IMG/VR virus record: IMGVR_UViG_3300047297_000041
Location: 1-20,389 of that record
Reading direction: 5' to 3' (one strand)
DNA length: 20,389 bases
Source of the DNA: a virus
Shown here: piece after piece, positions 13,601-20,389 of the stretch
Numbering within the stretch: the first letter of the stretch is position 1
Layout: each line of letters begins with the position of its first letter
Made by a program: the position numbers and the translations under genes
Notes under the pieces: model-generated
What the model saw: only the letters and a program-made list of their open reading frames with translations
The model's database searches: none
What the model was told of the DNA's origin: nothing

Positions 13601-15612
13601 GGTAGATATCCACCGTTAGCAAGTTGAGTAATCAACTGTGGGTCTGAGATAGCAGTGCCATCTTTGCCAACCATGTACGCACGGTTCTGCTGTACTGCAG
13701 CAACTGCTTCTTTTTTGGTTAAACGATGGTTCTTGATATAGCGAGCAACCGCTTCATCTGCAATAACCTCGTTATGACCATTGTTAATGGCAGCATTACG
13801 GATTACAGTCTGTGCATAGTTCTCAATAATAGAGTTCTTTGCACCCTCATCTGCAGCGTTAATGAAGTTATTGAAGATATCAAGTGCTTCTTTTTCATCA
13901 ATAACCTTGTAGAATACTGCATCACGTAGGCTAGTACGGATACGAGTGGCTGCTTGTACGCCCTCGTTAAAATTGATTGTAGCATGTGGAGCATCATCGA
14001 TAAGTCGGCTTACTACCTGAATAGGTACCGAGAACATGTTGTTCTTGTAGACAGAGGTAATCAAGTTACCAAATCCTGTCTCTTGACGAATGCCATTTAC
14101 AAGTTCAGATGCAGCAAGGCTGCTTTCTTTCCACTTGAGTGGGTTCTTGCCTAACTTCTGTCCAGACATCTTAACTGCTGTAGCACGTACAGCCTTGTCA
14201 GAGCGTAGACGCTCAATCCATGCAAACTGTGATACGGTTCTATCTGTTTGCAACCAACTGTCAAGGCTAATTGCCTTTTCTACATAGTCCTTCTTACCAC
14301 GGAGTACTTCAAGTTCTGCCTTAATTAACTCGGCACCATCTTGGTACTTCTTACCAACCATCATTAGGTTGTTATCGTGACGGAACCACATCATGCCATC
14401 TTCTGACAGTGCTGAGATACCAGACTCGTAGCGATTTAACTCTGCATAAGTGTCTGCGTACTTAGGATTACTTTCAAGTTCATCGATGGCACTTGTATCT
14501 CCACGACCAATGCGCAGGATAAGTCCAATTTCCTCACTTGACTTGCCAGCAAGAACAGATGCGGCGACATCGCCCATATCATTGTTCTTTAAGGTTGGGT
14601 GATTACGAATAGTAGCAGCATCATTGTTTTTCATAAAGTCAAACAATGGTGTGTAGATTGTAGTTTCGCCAGCAGCAGTCTTCTTGATGACATCAATGTC
14701 AATATCAATTTTATCTGCTAGTTCAAGAGAACGAAGACCAGTAGCGCGACCCAGTGCATCAGCAACTAGACCCTGACTCTTTGGTACAACGCCGCCTCTA
14801 ATCACACTTGTTGCTGTCTTACCACCGACGCTTAGACCTTTTAGTCCTGGGTCGAGTCCGACTTCAAAACCAAAGTTAAGTAGACCAGATGTTATTGCAC
14901 CGATACCCATGTTGGTATCTCCAAGAGACTTAAATCCCTTGATACGTGCAAGTTGGCGTGTTGTATCTCTACCAAAGTTATAGTGTTCTTGTCCAACCAC
15001 AGATTCAGCGTAGATTGCTTCTTCTTTTAGTTTATTTCCAAAAGTTCCGCTCTTGGCAATAGCGCGTTGACGTGCTCCTGCTGTTGCGCCACCAATAACA
15101 CCGCCTGCAATTGCTCCAGGAATAGCACCTACTCCAGCAAATGGAGCACCTAGCCCAGCGCCAGCAATTGCACCTGCGCCTACACCTGCAATTATATTTA
15201 AGCCAGCAATTAAACCCTTAGATGCTTCGTCTTCTATTACTGTTCGTACAAAAGAGTAGTTAGAACGTACATTTTTTACACCAGTCATTAGTGCTTTTGT
15301 AAGTCCACCCTCAGTTGCTTTGTCAATTGCAGGTATAATTGCAAGTGGAGTGTACTTCATTGCAAATCCTGCTACTTTTTCAGCACCAGATATTGCAGTT
15401 ATGCGCAATCTTTCAGCATCTTCATTTGTAATTTTGCGTGTTGGAGCAAAGCGTGTTTGCACAACAGCATTTCCGTTTCTTGCTGGAACTGCTTTTGCTG
15501 TATCTAGGCTTACGCCGAAAGGAACGCGACCGTTAGTTGCAGGTACGTTGCCATTCTTGACATTGTTTCCGATGTCTTTCTGAACATTACCAATGTATTC
15601 CCATAAACTCAT
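10696..15612 (-). CDS. Giant internal-virion-like protein (1638 aa) with Gly/Ala zipper
   Basis: This 1638-residue protein is probably a virion protein that is ejected or acts at the membrane, comparable in size to T7 gp16-type proteins, though I see no real sequence match to those. Residues about 133-180 form a Gly/Ala-zipper hydrophobic segment (IIAGVGAGAIAGAGLGAPFAG and a second run ending GGVIGGATAGA), typical of proteins that insert into membranes. Residues about 705-735 (RGATLARGGFAANILRD) resemble a motif in large polyvalent phage proteins of the LPD38 kind. A charged stretch at about 775-855 could form a coiled coil. Residues about 1140-1165 (FFPAVVEQFRAYGRI) are a second conserved-looking segment. 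No lytic transglycosylase or peptidase motif was recognised. A tape measure is an alternative, but the position before scaffold and coat and the absence of tail-tube genes argue against it. It starts with an ATGA overlap and ends with TAATG into the next gene. Confidence 0.75.
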   Translation of the reverse strand: MSLWEYIGNVQKDIGNNVKNGNVPATNGRVPFGVSLDTAKAVPARNGNAVVQTRFAPTRKITNEDAERLRITAISGAEKVAGFAMKYTPLAIIPAIDKATEGGLTKALMTGVKNVRSNYSFVRTVIEDEASKGLIAGLNIIAGVGAGAIAGAGLGAPFAGVGAIPGAIAGGVIGGATAGARQRAIAKSGTFGNKLKEEAIYAESVVGQEHYNFGRDTTRQLARIKGFKSLGDTNMGIGAITSGLLNFGFEVGLDPGLKGLSVGGKTATSVIRGGVVPKSQGLVADALGRATGLRSLELADKIDIDIDVIKKTAAGETTIYTPLFDFMKNNDAATIRNHPTLKNNDMGDVAASVLAGKSSEEIGLILRIGRGDTSAIDELESNPKYADTYAELNRYESGISALSEDGMMWFRHDNNLMMVGKKYQDGAELIKAELEVLRGKKDYVEKAISLDSWLQTDRTVSQFAWIERLRSDKAVRATAVKMSGQKLGKNPLKWKESSLAASELVNGIRQETGFGNLITSVYKNNMFSVPIQVVSRLIDDAPHATINFNEGVQAATRIRTSLRDAVFYKVIDEKEALDIFNNFINAADEGAKNSIIENYAQTVIRNAAINNGHNEVIADEAVARYIKNHRLTKKEAVAAVQQNRAYMVGKDGTAISDPQLITQLANGGYLPDIPVIDKAFKEFNADVPAIIKGARSTGYYAKTAIDELQAIWRGATLARGGFAANILRDANFRAWADASMFSMYSQLGTSTLDAVSNGLNTVKKIATWDKDSISPKRNLRNIRESIDENDKTLKKIEGKLEQEGFYKKPKKGAAPVELTPALARLVEYRDKIAATTKELRRQEVAIVENIPTKVIKRDKVTVSGWEFPAPASGKLGEISRQKLNGKEEIRGALASVRELEMESVRRGSYGNRVIQATEDEAAHLAAWTEMLNNHLRYDPLAIKIMEGNMGKPELMNWLRENEQRSYIDRFGLTVVEAGKAPRRLRLDDAEYIYERVNYVVESLAANQDIRKLVLSDKLTAAELVKLYPKVDERPPVSGDVTTAGLGSSNLARGLVNLQKDVVQWLATTPTSKLNYNHYFAAKYYEKLETLVMNANERGIVPGAAKRVQYEKIARSYAIGEFRSKINAFSKDMNFAGVMNYVIAFFPAVVEQFRAYGRIAMDNPEFPIRLAYAAQIPEYIGNVQEDSYGNRYIEYTMPYTGLKARYGVDWFNPINPTSGSLLSAGPLATTIANMSSKNIDFAETKLGEFLLPFGTSTNNMSAYTPNTWRKAGELYLAFVGKGEQLNRDKDMIAKQYLFDFIEDNNRNPGPSELNQISINAERDARSLSVIKFVSSVTLPQQPKMRTAISFYQDRYNEAIKADPINGSENFFKDNPDYFMLANKLTNSVSGIRPDATAVELLKRNDFATREMIVNISDLTALGAVFNDENYAFSSSADAYLRTKNIPGLDRKFKESEASLENMRSGVVNKGWSDWFKLIQVVSAEMKKPPYNLDPARGYGDTVLQQYKDSFIEQSKIDNPMWYAEKMDSSGGGNSGKMASVIKAVTIAANTPGMWKDLSQQPKWSAIAEYMNFRYEIYDELKRRDVGYGTKSAIDLRNAVTSKVWELRSKDIKFGQFYDRYFDGDDFSVIFDYTPPKRSK

Positions 15613-16082
15613 AGAATGGTCCTAAGGTAATTTACATAATCCTTAGTACCCTGTGAAGTGTCTACCTGCTCGGCCCATAATTCAATGATTGGAAAGTACT
15701 CACGCACTAATTCAATATCAGGGTCGTTGACAACTTCTTGCTCTTGTGGCATCATAAGTGTCTCTGGGCCTGGGGTGTTGCCAATTGCAGCACCTGTTGT
15801 AATGTCTTCGTCAGGAAAATCTGATGGCGCAGTTAAAGAACGCACTTCTGCCATGGGCATAGTAGATGCAACTCTTGGCGCTGCAGTCTTTGGTGCAGGT
15901 CCAGCCAATGGTGCTGCATCTTGCTGTGCCATAGTTGCGACTCCTGTTGAGCCTAGGCTTTTCATGCCAGGAATATACTTAGGTGCCTGTGTGCCGTTGC
16001 CGCTCTGACCATTGCCACCAAGTGGGTTGATGTTAGCAGGATTATTCTGCGGCGCGTTTGGGCGCATTCCTCCACTGACCAT
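15609..16082 (-). CDS. Pro/Gly/Ala-rich probably disordered structural protein
   Basis: This is a 157-residue protein of unknown function. Residues 1 to about 110 are rich in Pro, Gly, Ala, Asn and Met with little hydrophobic content (near the start, GGMRPNAPQNNPANINPLGG), so they are probably disordered. The last about 45 residues carry acidic and aromatic amino acids (DPDIELVREYFPIIELWAEQ) and probably form a helix that could bind a partner. It starts after a strong AGGAGG site and ends with a 4-base ATGA overlap with the giant gene, so the two are translationally coupled. I recall similar proteins at this position in environmental actinophage-like genomes. Possible roles are a portal-associated or ejection-complex linker, or a protease substrate; the sequence does not decide. 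Confidence 0.7.
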   Translation of the reverse strand: MVSGGMRPNAPQNNPANINPLGGNGQSGNGTQAPKYIPGMKSLGSTGVATMAQQDAAPLAGPAPKTAAPRVASTMPMAEVRSLTAPSDFPDEDITTGAAIGNTPGPETLMMPQEQEVVNDPDIELVREYFPIIELWAEQVDTSQGTKDYVNYLRTIL

Positions 16083-16090
16083 CGTTCCTC

Positions 16091-16636
16091 CTACTTAGTT
16101 TCTTGTTCAAGAATATGAAACGGCGGAGCCGTCTCGTTATTGTTAATTGCTGCAATTCGCATTGCATCTAATGTACTTGCACCAGCATGTAGTGCGCCTA
16201 CTGCGTAGTCACCGCCTGAACCAACGCCATAATAACCTGTGCTATTCATACTGACTGCAAAGTCAGAATCAATTTCAAAAATAGTTCCATTAACTGCTAT
16301 CAAAAGACTTAATTCAAACTTGCCACTTGAGTCATCTGATGACTTGTTAAGTTCTACACCAGCAGTAGTAAGTGTTAACTTTAGCATTGGCATAACTTTG
16401 TTAATCATGAACTCGTAAAGATTTTCTTTTGCTTTGATTGTAAGTGCTGGAGGTGTCCATCCATGTAGCACAATCTGCAAAGCACGATAGTCACCAGCGC
16501 CTGCGATAACGTAGTTTCCACGCTGTACGGCTTTTACCATATCAGGGTGAGTGTATACTTTACCGCCTGCTGCTATTCTACTATCGCTGACAATAACGCA
16601 GCCATGCTCTAATTGCACGCCAACTATTGTTGTCAT
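16091..16636 (-). CDS. HslV/proteasome-beta-like Ntn hydrolase, candidate head protease
   Basis: This 181-residue protein matches the N-terminal-nucleophile fold of HslV and 20S proteasome beta subunits (HslV is about 175 residues). It begins MTTIVGV, so removal of Met would expose the nucleophile Thr. Counting from that Thr, an Asp falls exactly at position 17 (in VSDSR), as in HslV and the proteasome. A Lys at about position 34 (MVKAV) corresponds to the catalytic Lys33 with a one-residue shift. YVIAGAGDYRA matches the family's glycine-rich strand-turn, and GVGSGGDYA (Ser140) matches the conserved GSGG loop. All key residues are present, so it is probably an active peptidase. It lies between the portal and the structural genes, where head-maturation proteases often sit, so cleavage of scaffold or head proteins is a reasonable inference. 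No HslU-type ATPase is encoded here. An alternative is action on host proteins. The fold is confident; the role is not. Confidence 0.8.
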   Translation of the reverse strand: MTTIVGVQLEHGCVIVSDSRIAAGGKVYTHPDMVKAVQRGNYVIAGAGDYRALQIVLHGWTPPALTIKAKENLYEFMINKVMPMLKLTLTTAGVELNKSSDDSSGKFELSLLIAVNGTIFEIDSDFAVSMNSTGYYGVGSGGDYAVGALHAGASTLDAMRIAAINNNETAPPFHILEQETK

Positions 16637-16650
16637 TGTCCCCTGCTCTC

Positions 16651-18441
16651 TTATCTACGCGTTACTGTTCTTACCGATGCTGTTGGTGTTCCTCCGCCAG
16701 ATAGGCCAGAGAGTAAACTTTGAATACTTGGTGGTGCTGGTGGTGCTCCTTCTGGCATTCCTTCTGGCGCAGGTGCGCCTTCTGGAGAGCCTCCTACTGG
16801 AGAACCAGGGGGAACAGGGGACGGTTGCTCAACCGATGGGACCCCAGCAGGAGGAACTTGTTGCTCTGGAGCAAATACTGCTTCGATTGCATCTTCAAGT
16901 GCTTGTCCCTTTTGGCGTGCCTTAATAACATCGGCAATCTTTCGTACTACTGCGCTTGGGTCTCCACCGCTTGTAGCCATCTGTGGAATTGCTTGTGTGT
17001 ATGCTGTAAGCGAACCGAGTAATGCGTCGCGCATCTTTTCAATTTCAATCTTTTCAAGTTCTTGTGACACGTTAACTGTGAATGGTAGTTCACGCATAGC
17101 CATATCCTTGGAGATTAGTCCACCACCAAGTGCTTGTAGCATGAAGATAAGTCCCTGTGCTGGGTTAAGACCAGCAAGCATTCCGTAACGTACATCTGCT
17201 GAGTAGTCAGACTTGATATCTTTTCTTGGTGAGTATGTAATCTCATATGGCGAACCAGAGTCTACACCACGAATTGTCTTTTCCTGTGGGAAAATCTTCT
17301 CATCAATTTCAAAACAGATGCTAATAACATCACGAAGTGCAGATGCAAAGATTGCCTGTGCAGATTTAACCTGTGTATCGAATGCACCCATAAGTGCCTG
17401 TACACCTTGACCAGTAACAACTGATGCGTTGATATTTCCAGTACGTGATTCAGGGTAACGAGCACCAACACGCAGTTCCTGGTTGAGCAAATTCTGCTCT
17501 GTAAAGGCACCTGCTGGAATGTTGAGTTCTACACGACGTACACCTGCTGGGTTGGCTGTACGAATAACAGCATCTCCACCCAGTTGCAACTCCTGTACAT
17601 CCTGTGGAAGTACGATAGGGGCCTGTACTGACTTCTCTGCGGCTTCCATTGCAAGTAACGCGAAGCGGTTACGCAGCAACTGGATTCCTAGAATGTCATC
17701 GAACTGTCCACGTAGTTCATCATCAATAGATGGCTTACGTGCAACAACAACCATCATCTTGCCCATTGGATTCTTAGCATGTGAAAGCACTAAGTTATTC
17801 TTAGTAGGAATGTAGATGATTGATTGGTCTTTATCGAAGTAACGAATCATCTCTATTTGAGTATTCAAATCTTGTTTGAAGCCGTGGCCTCCTAGCAAGG
17901 AGTATTCGTACTCAGGGAATAATGAAACTAACTCCGCTAAAGATGTCATATAGCGTTTTGCAAAGGCAATGCAGCGTCCGTAGCGGTCGAATTCTGGGTA
18001 AGCACCCAAAGGGTTTTCTAGGCGGATGCGCGGCAACTTTGCTTCCTCATCCAATTCAATAAAGAATGGGAGGAAACCGTAGGTTAGATACCAGTCAGCA
18101 CCTTGGTACATCTGTACAGCAAGGTCTGCGTGTGAGAAATAGTTTGAAGCGATGCGTGTGCGCTTGTCAGCAAACTGACGCGCTCTATCCGAAACAGAGT
18201 TAGCAGCAGAGCAGTTAACCGCAGGAAGCGGAGCCATAACTTCTGACAAGTCGCGTGCGACAATGTCGATAAAGTTGGCAACTACGTTTGCATCTACTCC
18301 GTCTGGAAAGAAGTCAGGATATACGGATGCAATCTGGCCTTTACGAACTGCAAGAACGTCGAGGTTGCGACCATCGCGTTCAGCGTTGCGGAAGCGAAGG
18401 TTCTCAACTCTCGCTGCAACTTGTTCCATTGATAATGCCAT
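16651..18441 (-). CDS. Portal protein
   Basis: This is probably the dodecameric portal at the capsid vertex, through which DNA is packaged and ejected. It has 596 residues, within the usual range, and follows the terminase by 8 bases, the standard phage order. The N-terminal half (about 1-165) is alpha/beta and includes GADWYLTYGFLPFF and a PLGAYPEFDRYGRC stretch. I recognise these as typical of portal proteins in uncultured actinophage-like genomes, although no single catalytic motif exists for this family. The middle part is helical. The last about 73 residues (524-596) are rich in Pro, Gly, Ala and Glu and probably disordered; a flexible C-terminal tail inside the capsid is common in portals. 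The start is preceded by AAGGATAAC. The call rests on position, size and remembered family resemblance. Confidence 0.85.
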   Translation of the reverse strand: MALSMEQVAARVENLRFRNAERDGRNLDVLAVRKGQIASVYPDFFPDGVDANVVANFIDIVARDLSEVMAPLPAVNCSAANSVSDRARQFADKRTRIASNYFSHADLAVQMYQGADWYLTYGFLPFFIELDEEAKLPRIRLENPLGAYPEFDRYGRCIAFAKRYMTSLAELVSLFPEYEYSLLGGHGFKQDLNTQIEMIRYFDKDQSIIYIPTKNNLVLSHAKNPMGKMMVVVARKPSIDDELRGQFDDILGIQLLRNRFALLAMEAAEKSVQAPIVLPQDVQELQLGGDAVIRTANPAGVRRVELNIPAGAFTEQNLLNQELRVGARYPESRTGNINASVVTGQGVQALMGAFDTQVKSAQAIFASALRDVISICFEIDEKIFPQEKTIRGVDSGSPYEITYSPRKDIKSDYSADVRYGMLAGLNPAQGLIFMLQALGGGLISKDMAMRELPFTVNVSQELEKIEIEKMRDALLGSLTAYTQAIPQMATSGGDPSAVVRKIADVIKARQKGQALEDAIEAVFAPEQQVPPAGVPSVEQPSPVPPGSPVGGSPEGAPAPEGMPEGAPPAPPSIQSLLSGLSGGGTPTASVRTVTRR

Positions 18442-18449
18442 TGTTATCC

Positions 18450-20318
18450 TTATCCGTAAGTGTCAACCCATTGGTCGGCAAAAGCCTCATCAAGGTTGAG
18501 CGACATGCGTTGTTGTTTCTGGGCTCTTGTGGCCCAGCGATTTGTTTGATACTGTCCCACTGCTGAGGATTGCTGCATTAGTTCGCGTACACGAATGATA
18601 GCAAACCACAAAGCCATAACACAGTCTGTTGGGTTCTTAGTATCTGGCTTCCAAGTAATCAACTGCTGTACAAGAGACTTGAGTCCCTCAGAGCCTTCGT
18701 TGCTTGGTAGTTCGATTAACCCGTTATCTTGGTAGCGGCTGTCATGGATAGTACCAAAGAGGCTAGCCATAGACGCTACACCGAAAGAGGTGTCCCATTT
18801 ATTCTTACCCGTAAAGTGTGAGTTCAATTGACAACCATAGGTTGCTAGGTAGTTACGCAGGTCTGTATCCATGGCGTAGTACTTCTGGTGTGCGTTAATT
18901 TCCACACGGAACTCTTGCGGGTGAAACTTTTCTACCCATTCACGAATCAAAGCATTTTCTTTTTGAGGTGTAGGGTCTGACATGTTTACACAGTCAAGTA
19001 CGTATATCTGTCCATCGTCGCGGTTAAAAGTTACTGCTACGAAAGCAGAGCGTCCAGATACAGCAGGGTCAAAACCAATTACCGTATAGGTAGAGTTTCC
19101 ACTACGGGGGTGTCCTGGTGCGCCAATCTTAAGCGGTCCGCGCTTTCGCATACCATTGACACATCCTGCAACTGCTGTTGGTGAGAAGATAGAGTCTGAC
19201 TGTACATCTTCTTGCTGGTAGACCATAGCCCATACTGACGGAGCGACCTCAGCGCGACGCTTAAAGAGCGAGGGTCCATCCCACTTGGGGTATAGTCCAT
19301 CTTCGAACTGTTCATCTAAATCGTTCTCCTGGATGTTGGTCTTGGGCCACAGGGTCTTCCAGTTCTGTGGGTCCTCGTCAAACTCCAGAACGGCTGGCAT
19401 AGCACAATAGGTAAAGGGGGTCTTGCCGCCAGTCCATTGGTCGCCACTGCGTATCATCTTGTACAAGTCTATGGGCGCGACACGGGTTCCTACTATAAGC
19501 AGTTTTCCGTGCCGCCCCAGACGTGTGATAACTTCCTTCTGAAGCCATTCAATTTGCTTCTCCCACTCATGGGCATTTGAGTTCATCACAACGTCGTCTA
19601 GGATAATCAGGTCGGCGCGTGCGCCGTAAATCTGTGAGCCAAAGCCTAGGGCTTGCACCGTAGGGTCTTTTTCGCCAGAGTCTCGTCCCGTTCCTAAATA
19701 TATCATATCAGCAGACCATTGAGTCGCATCTGCCTTGTAGCCTCCATTTGGCCCAAAGGCTGTCTGGAGTTTCATATATGCTGGGTGGCTAAGACGTGTC
19801 TTAATCGCACCTAAAAACTTACGTGCCATACCCTGGGTCTTGGACACGATAATTACTCGCGCATTAGGGTTGGTCACAATTGTATACAACGCATAGTTGG
19901 TTGTAATGGTGGTTGACTTGGCGTGCTCTGGTGGCACGTTAATCAGGACACGCTTGGGGTCTCCTGGCTCGTAGGTCATACCTGCAGGTTGCCATCTAGG
20001 TTCTCTACCTTCGATTAGGTCCAGCCAGTTTAACTGGTGGTCGAAGAGGGTTGTATCTAGGAACTGCTGTGAAAACTCAGGGTAGGGTATATCTTTGAGT
20101 TCTGCTAGGTCAGCCTTGATACCCTTACCCGCGAGGCGGGCTTTATCTGACTTATCCTTGAAATCTTCATCAACCATAACCCATTGACGGAAGGCTGTAT
20201 CTTGTCTACCGACGGCCGCCATAGCAGCGGTAATGGTAGCACCCTGTTCTAGTAGGGCTAGGACTTTGGCCTGGGCCTCGTCCTTGGGTACTGATTGTAC
20301 TCCTGGTTTGCGTCCCAT
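18450..20318 (-). CDS. terL: Terminase large subunit with N-terminal HTH-like region
   Basis: This is the ATP-driven DNA-packaging motor and nuclease that docks on the portal and cuts concatemeric phage DNA. It has 622 residues. The ATPase part shows a variant Walker A (VPPEHAKST, residues 128-136, Ala in place of the usual Gly before Lys), a Walker B (LIILDD, 237-242) and a GTR coupling motif (277-279). The RNase-H-like nuclease part shows the expected acidic residues at Asp417 (in GFDPA), Glu473 (in VEINA) and Asp565. Residues about 17-60 look like a helix-turn-helix (an Ala-rich helix, VGRQDTAFRQW, then DEDFKDKSDKA), a pattern typical of small-terminase or recombinase HTH domains. No separate small terminase gene is seen. 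The start is supported by TAGGAGATGTT. The stop lies 8 bases before the portal gene, and the portal's Shine-Dalgarno overlaps it. Confidence 0.95.
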   Translation of the reverse strand: MGRKPGVQSVPKDEAQAKVLALLEQGATITAAMAAVGRQDTAFRQWVMVDEDFKDKSDKARLAGKGIKADLAELKDIPYPEFSQQFLDTTLFDHQLNWLDLIEGREPRWQPAGMTYEPGDPKRVLINVPPEHAKSTTITTNYALYTIVTNPNARVIIVSKTQGMARKFLGAIKTRLSHPAYMKLQTAFGPNGGYKADATQWSADMIYLGTGRDSGEKDPTVQALGFGSQIYGARADLIILDDVVMNSNAHEWEKQIEWLQKEVITRLGRHGKLLIVGTRVAPIDLYKMIRSGDQWTGGKTPFTYCAMPAVLEFDEDPQNWKTLWPKTNIQENDLDEQFEDGLYPKWDGPSLFKRRAEVAPSVWAMVYQQEDVQSDSIFSPTAVAGCVNGMRKRGPLKIGAPGHPRSGNSTYTVIGFDPAVSGRSAFVAVTFNRDDGQIYVLDCVNMSDPTPQKENALIREWVEKFHPQEFRVEINAHQKYYAMDTDLRNYLATYGCQLNSHFTGKNKWDTSFGVASMASLFGTIHDSRYQDNGLIELPSNEGSEGLKSLVQQLITWKPDTKNPTDCVMALWFAIIRVRELMQQSSAVGQYQTNRWATRAQKQQRMSLNLDEAFADQWVDTYG

Positions 20319-20389
20319 AACATCTCCTAAAAACGCCTATTTAACGGTAGGGCTAAACGGGCATAACTCTCGCACTATAATTATAATTT
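20319..20389 (-). promoter_or_regulatory. Leader upstream of terminase gene, with a possible -10 element
   Basis: This is the 71 bases upstream of the first gene, up to the window edge. On the minus strand it contains a TATAAT at about 20380-20385 within an AT-rich near-palindrome. A clear Shine-Dalgarno stretch (TAGGAGATGTT) sits directly before the terminase ATG. The matching -35 region would lie outside the window, and AT-rich runs give TATAAT by chance, so a promoter is only possible. The ribosome binding site is solid and fixes the terminase start. Confidence 0.25.

Noticed and set aside
10696-15612. Tape-measure protein
   Set aside because: The length fits, but the gene lies before scaffold and coat with no tail-tube or chaperone genes near; the Gly/Ala zipper fits an internal virion protein better. 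Not excluded.
1-20389. CRISPR array, tRNA genes, insertion sequence, attachment site or diversity-generating template/variable repeats
   Set aside because: No regularly spaced direct repeats, cloverleaf sequences, transposase, integrase or reverse transcriptase were seen.

Overview
The window is the late structural (head and packaging) region of a tailed double-stranded DNA phage, class Caudoviricetes. All 25 genes I can support lie on the minus strand and read from right to left. They are almost gapless: the largest gap is 116 bases, and 11 of the 24 gene junctions are TAATG stop/start overlaps. There is no integrase, no host gene and no tRNA, so this looks like part of a free phage genome rather than a prophage edge. 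GC is moderate (mid-40s % by eye). Several proteins resemble families I know from uncultured aquatic phages thought to infect Actinobacteria. That host assignment is an inference from family resemblance only.

Layout in transcription order. (1) Packaging: a terminase large subunit with an HTH-like N-terminal extension, then the portal. (2) A small HslV/proteasome-beta-like Ntn hydrolase sits where a prohead protease is often encoded, followed by a disordered Pro/Gly-rich protein. (3) A 1638-residue protein with a Gly/Ala-zipper membrane segment is followed by three unknown proteins (251, 335 and 441 residues). They look like an internal-virion (ejection) set, but here they precede scaffold and coat. 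(4) After a 116-base gap with inverted repeats come a scaffold-like acidic protein and an N4-gp56-like major capsid protein carrying an inserted beta-rich module. A hairpin follows the coat gene. (5) Eight small proteins follow. Six of them, in a row, are short and basic; three of these six (46, 39 and 52 residues) are very small. (6) A neck/adaptor-like protein of 305 residues is followed by the host-contact genes: an Ala/Ser/Thr-repeat fibre, a small beta protein, and three further fibre-associated genes, the last cut off by the left edge of the window.

There is no tape-measure, tail-tube or sheath gene here. Together with the large ejection-like proteins, this suggests a short-tailed (podovirus-like) particle, though tail genes could lie outside the window. 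The most interesting points are the Ntn hydrolase in the protease slot, the cassette of lysine-rich small proteins that could accompany packaged DNA, and a receptor-module motif shared by three consecutive fibre-region proteins.
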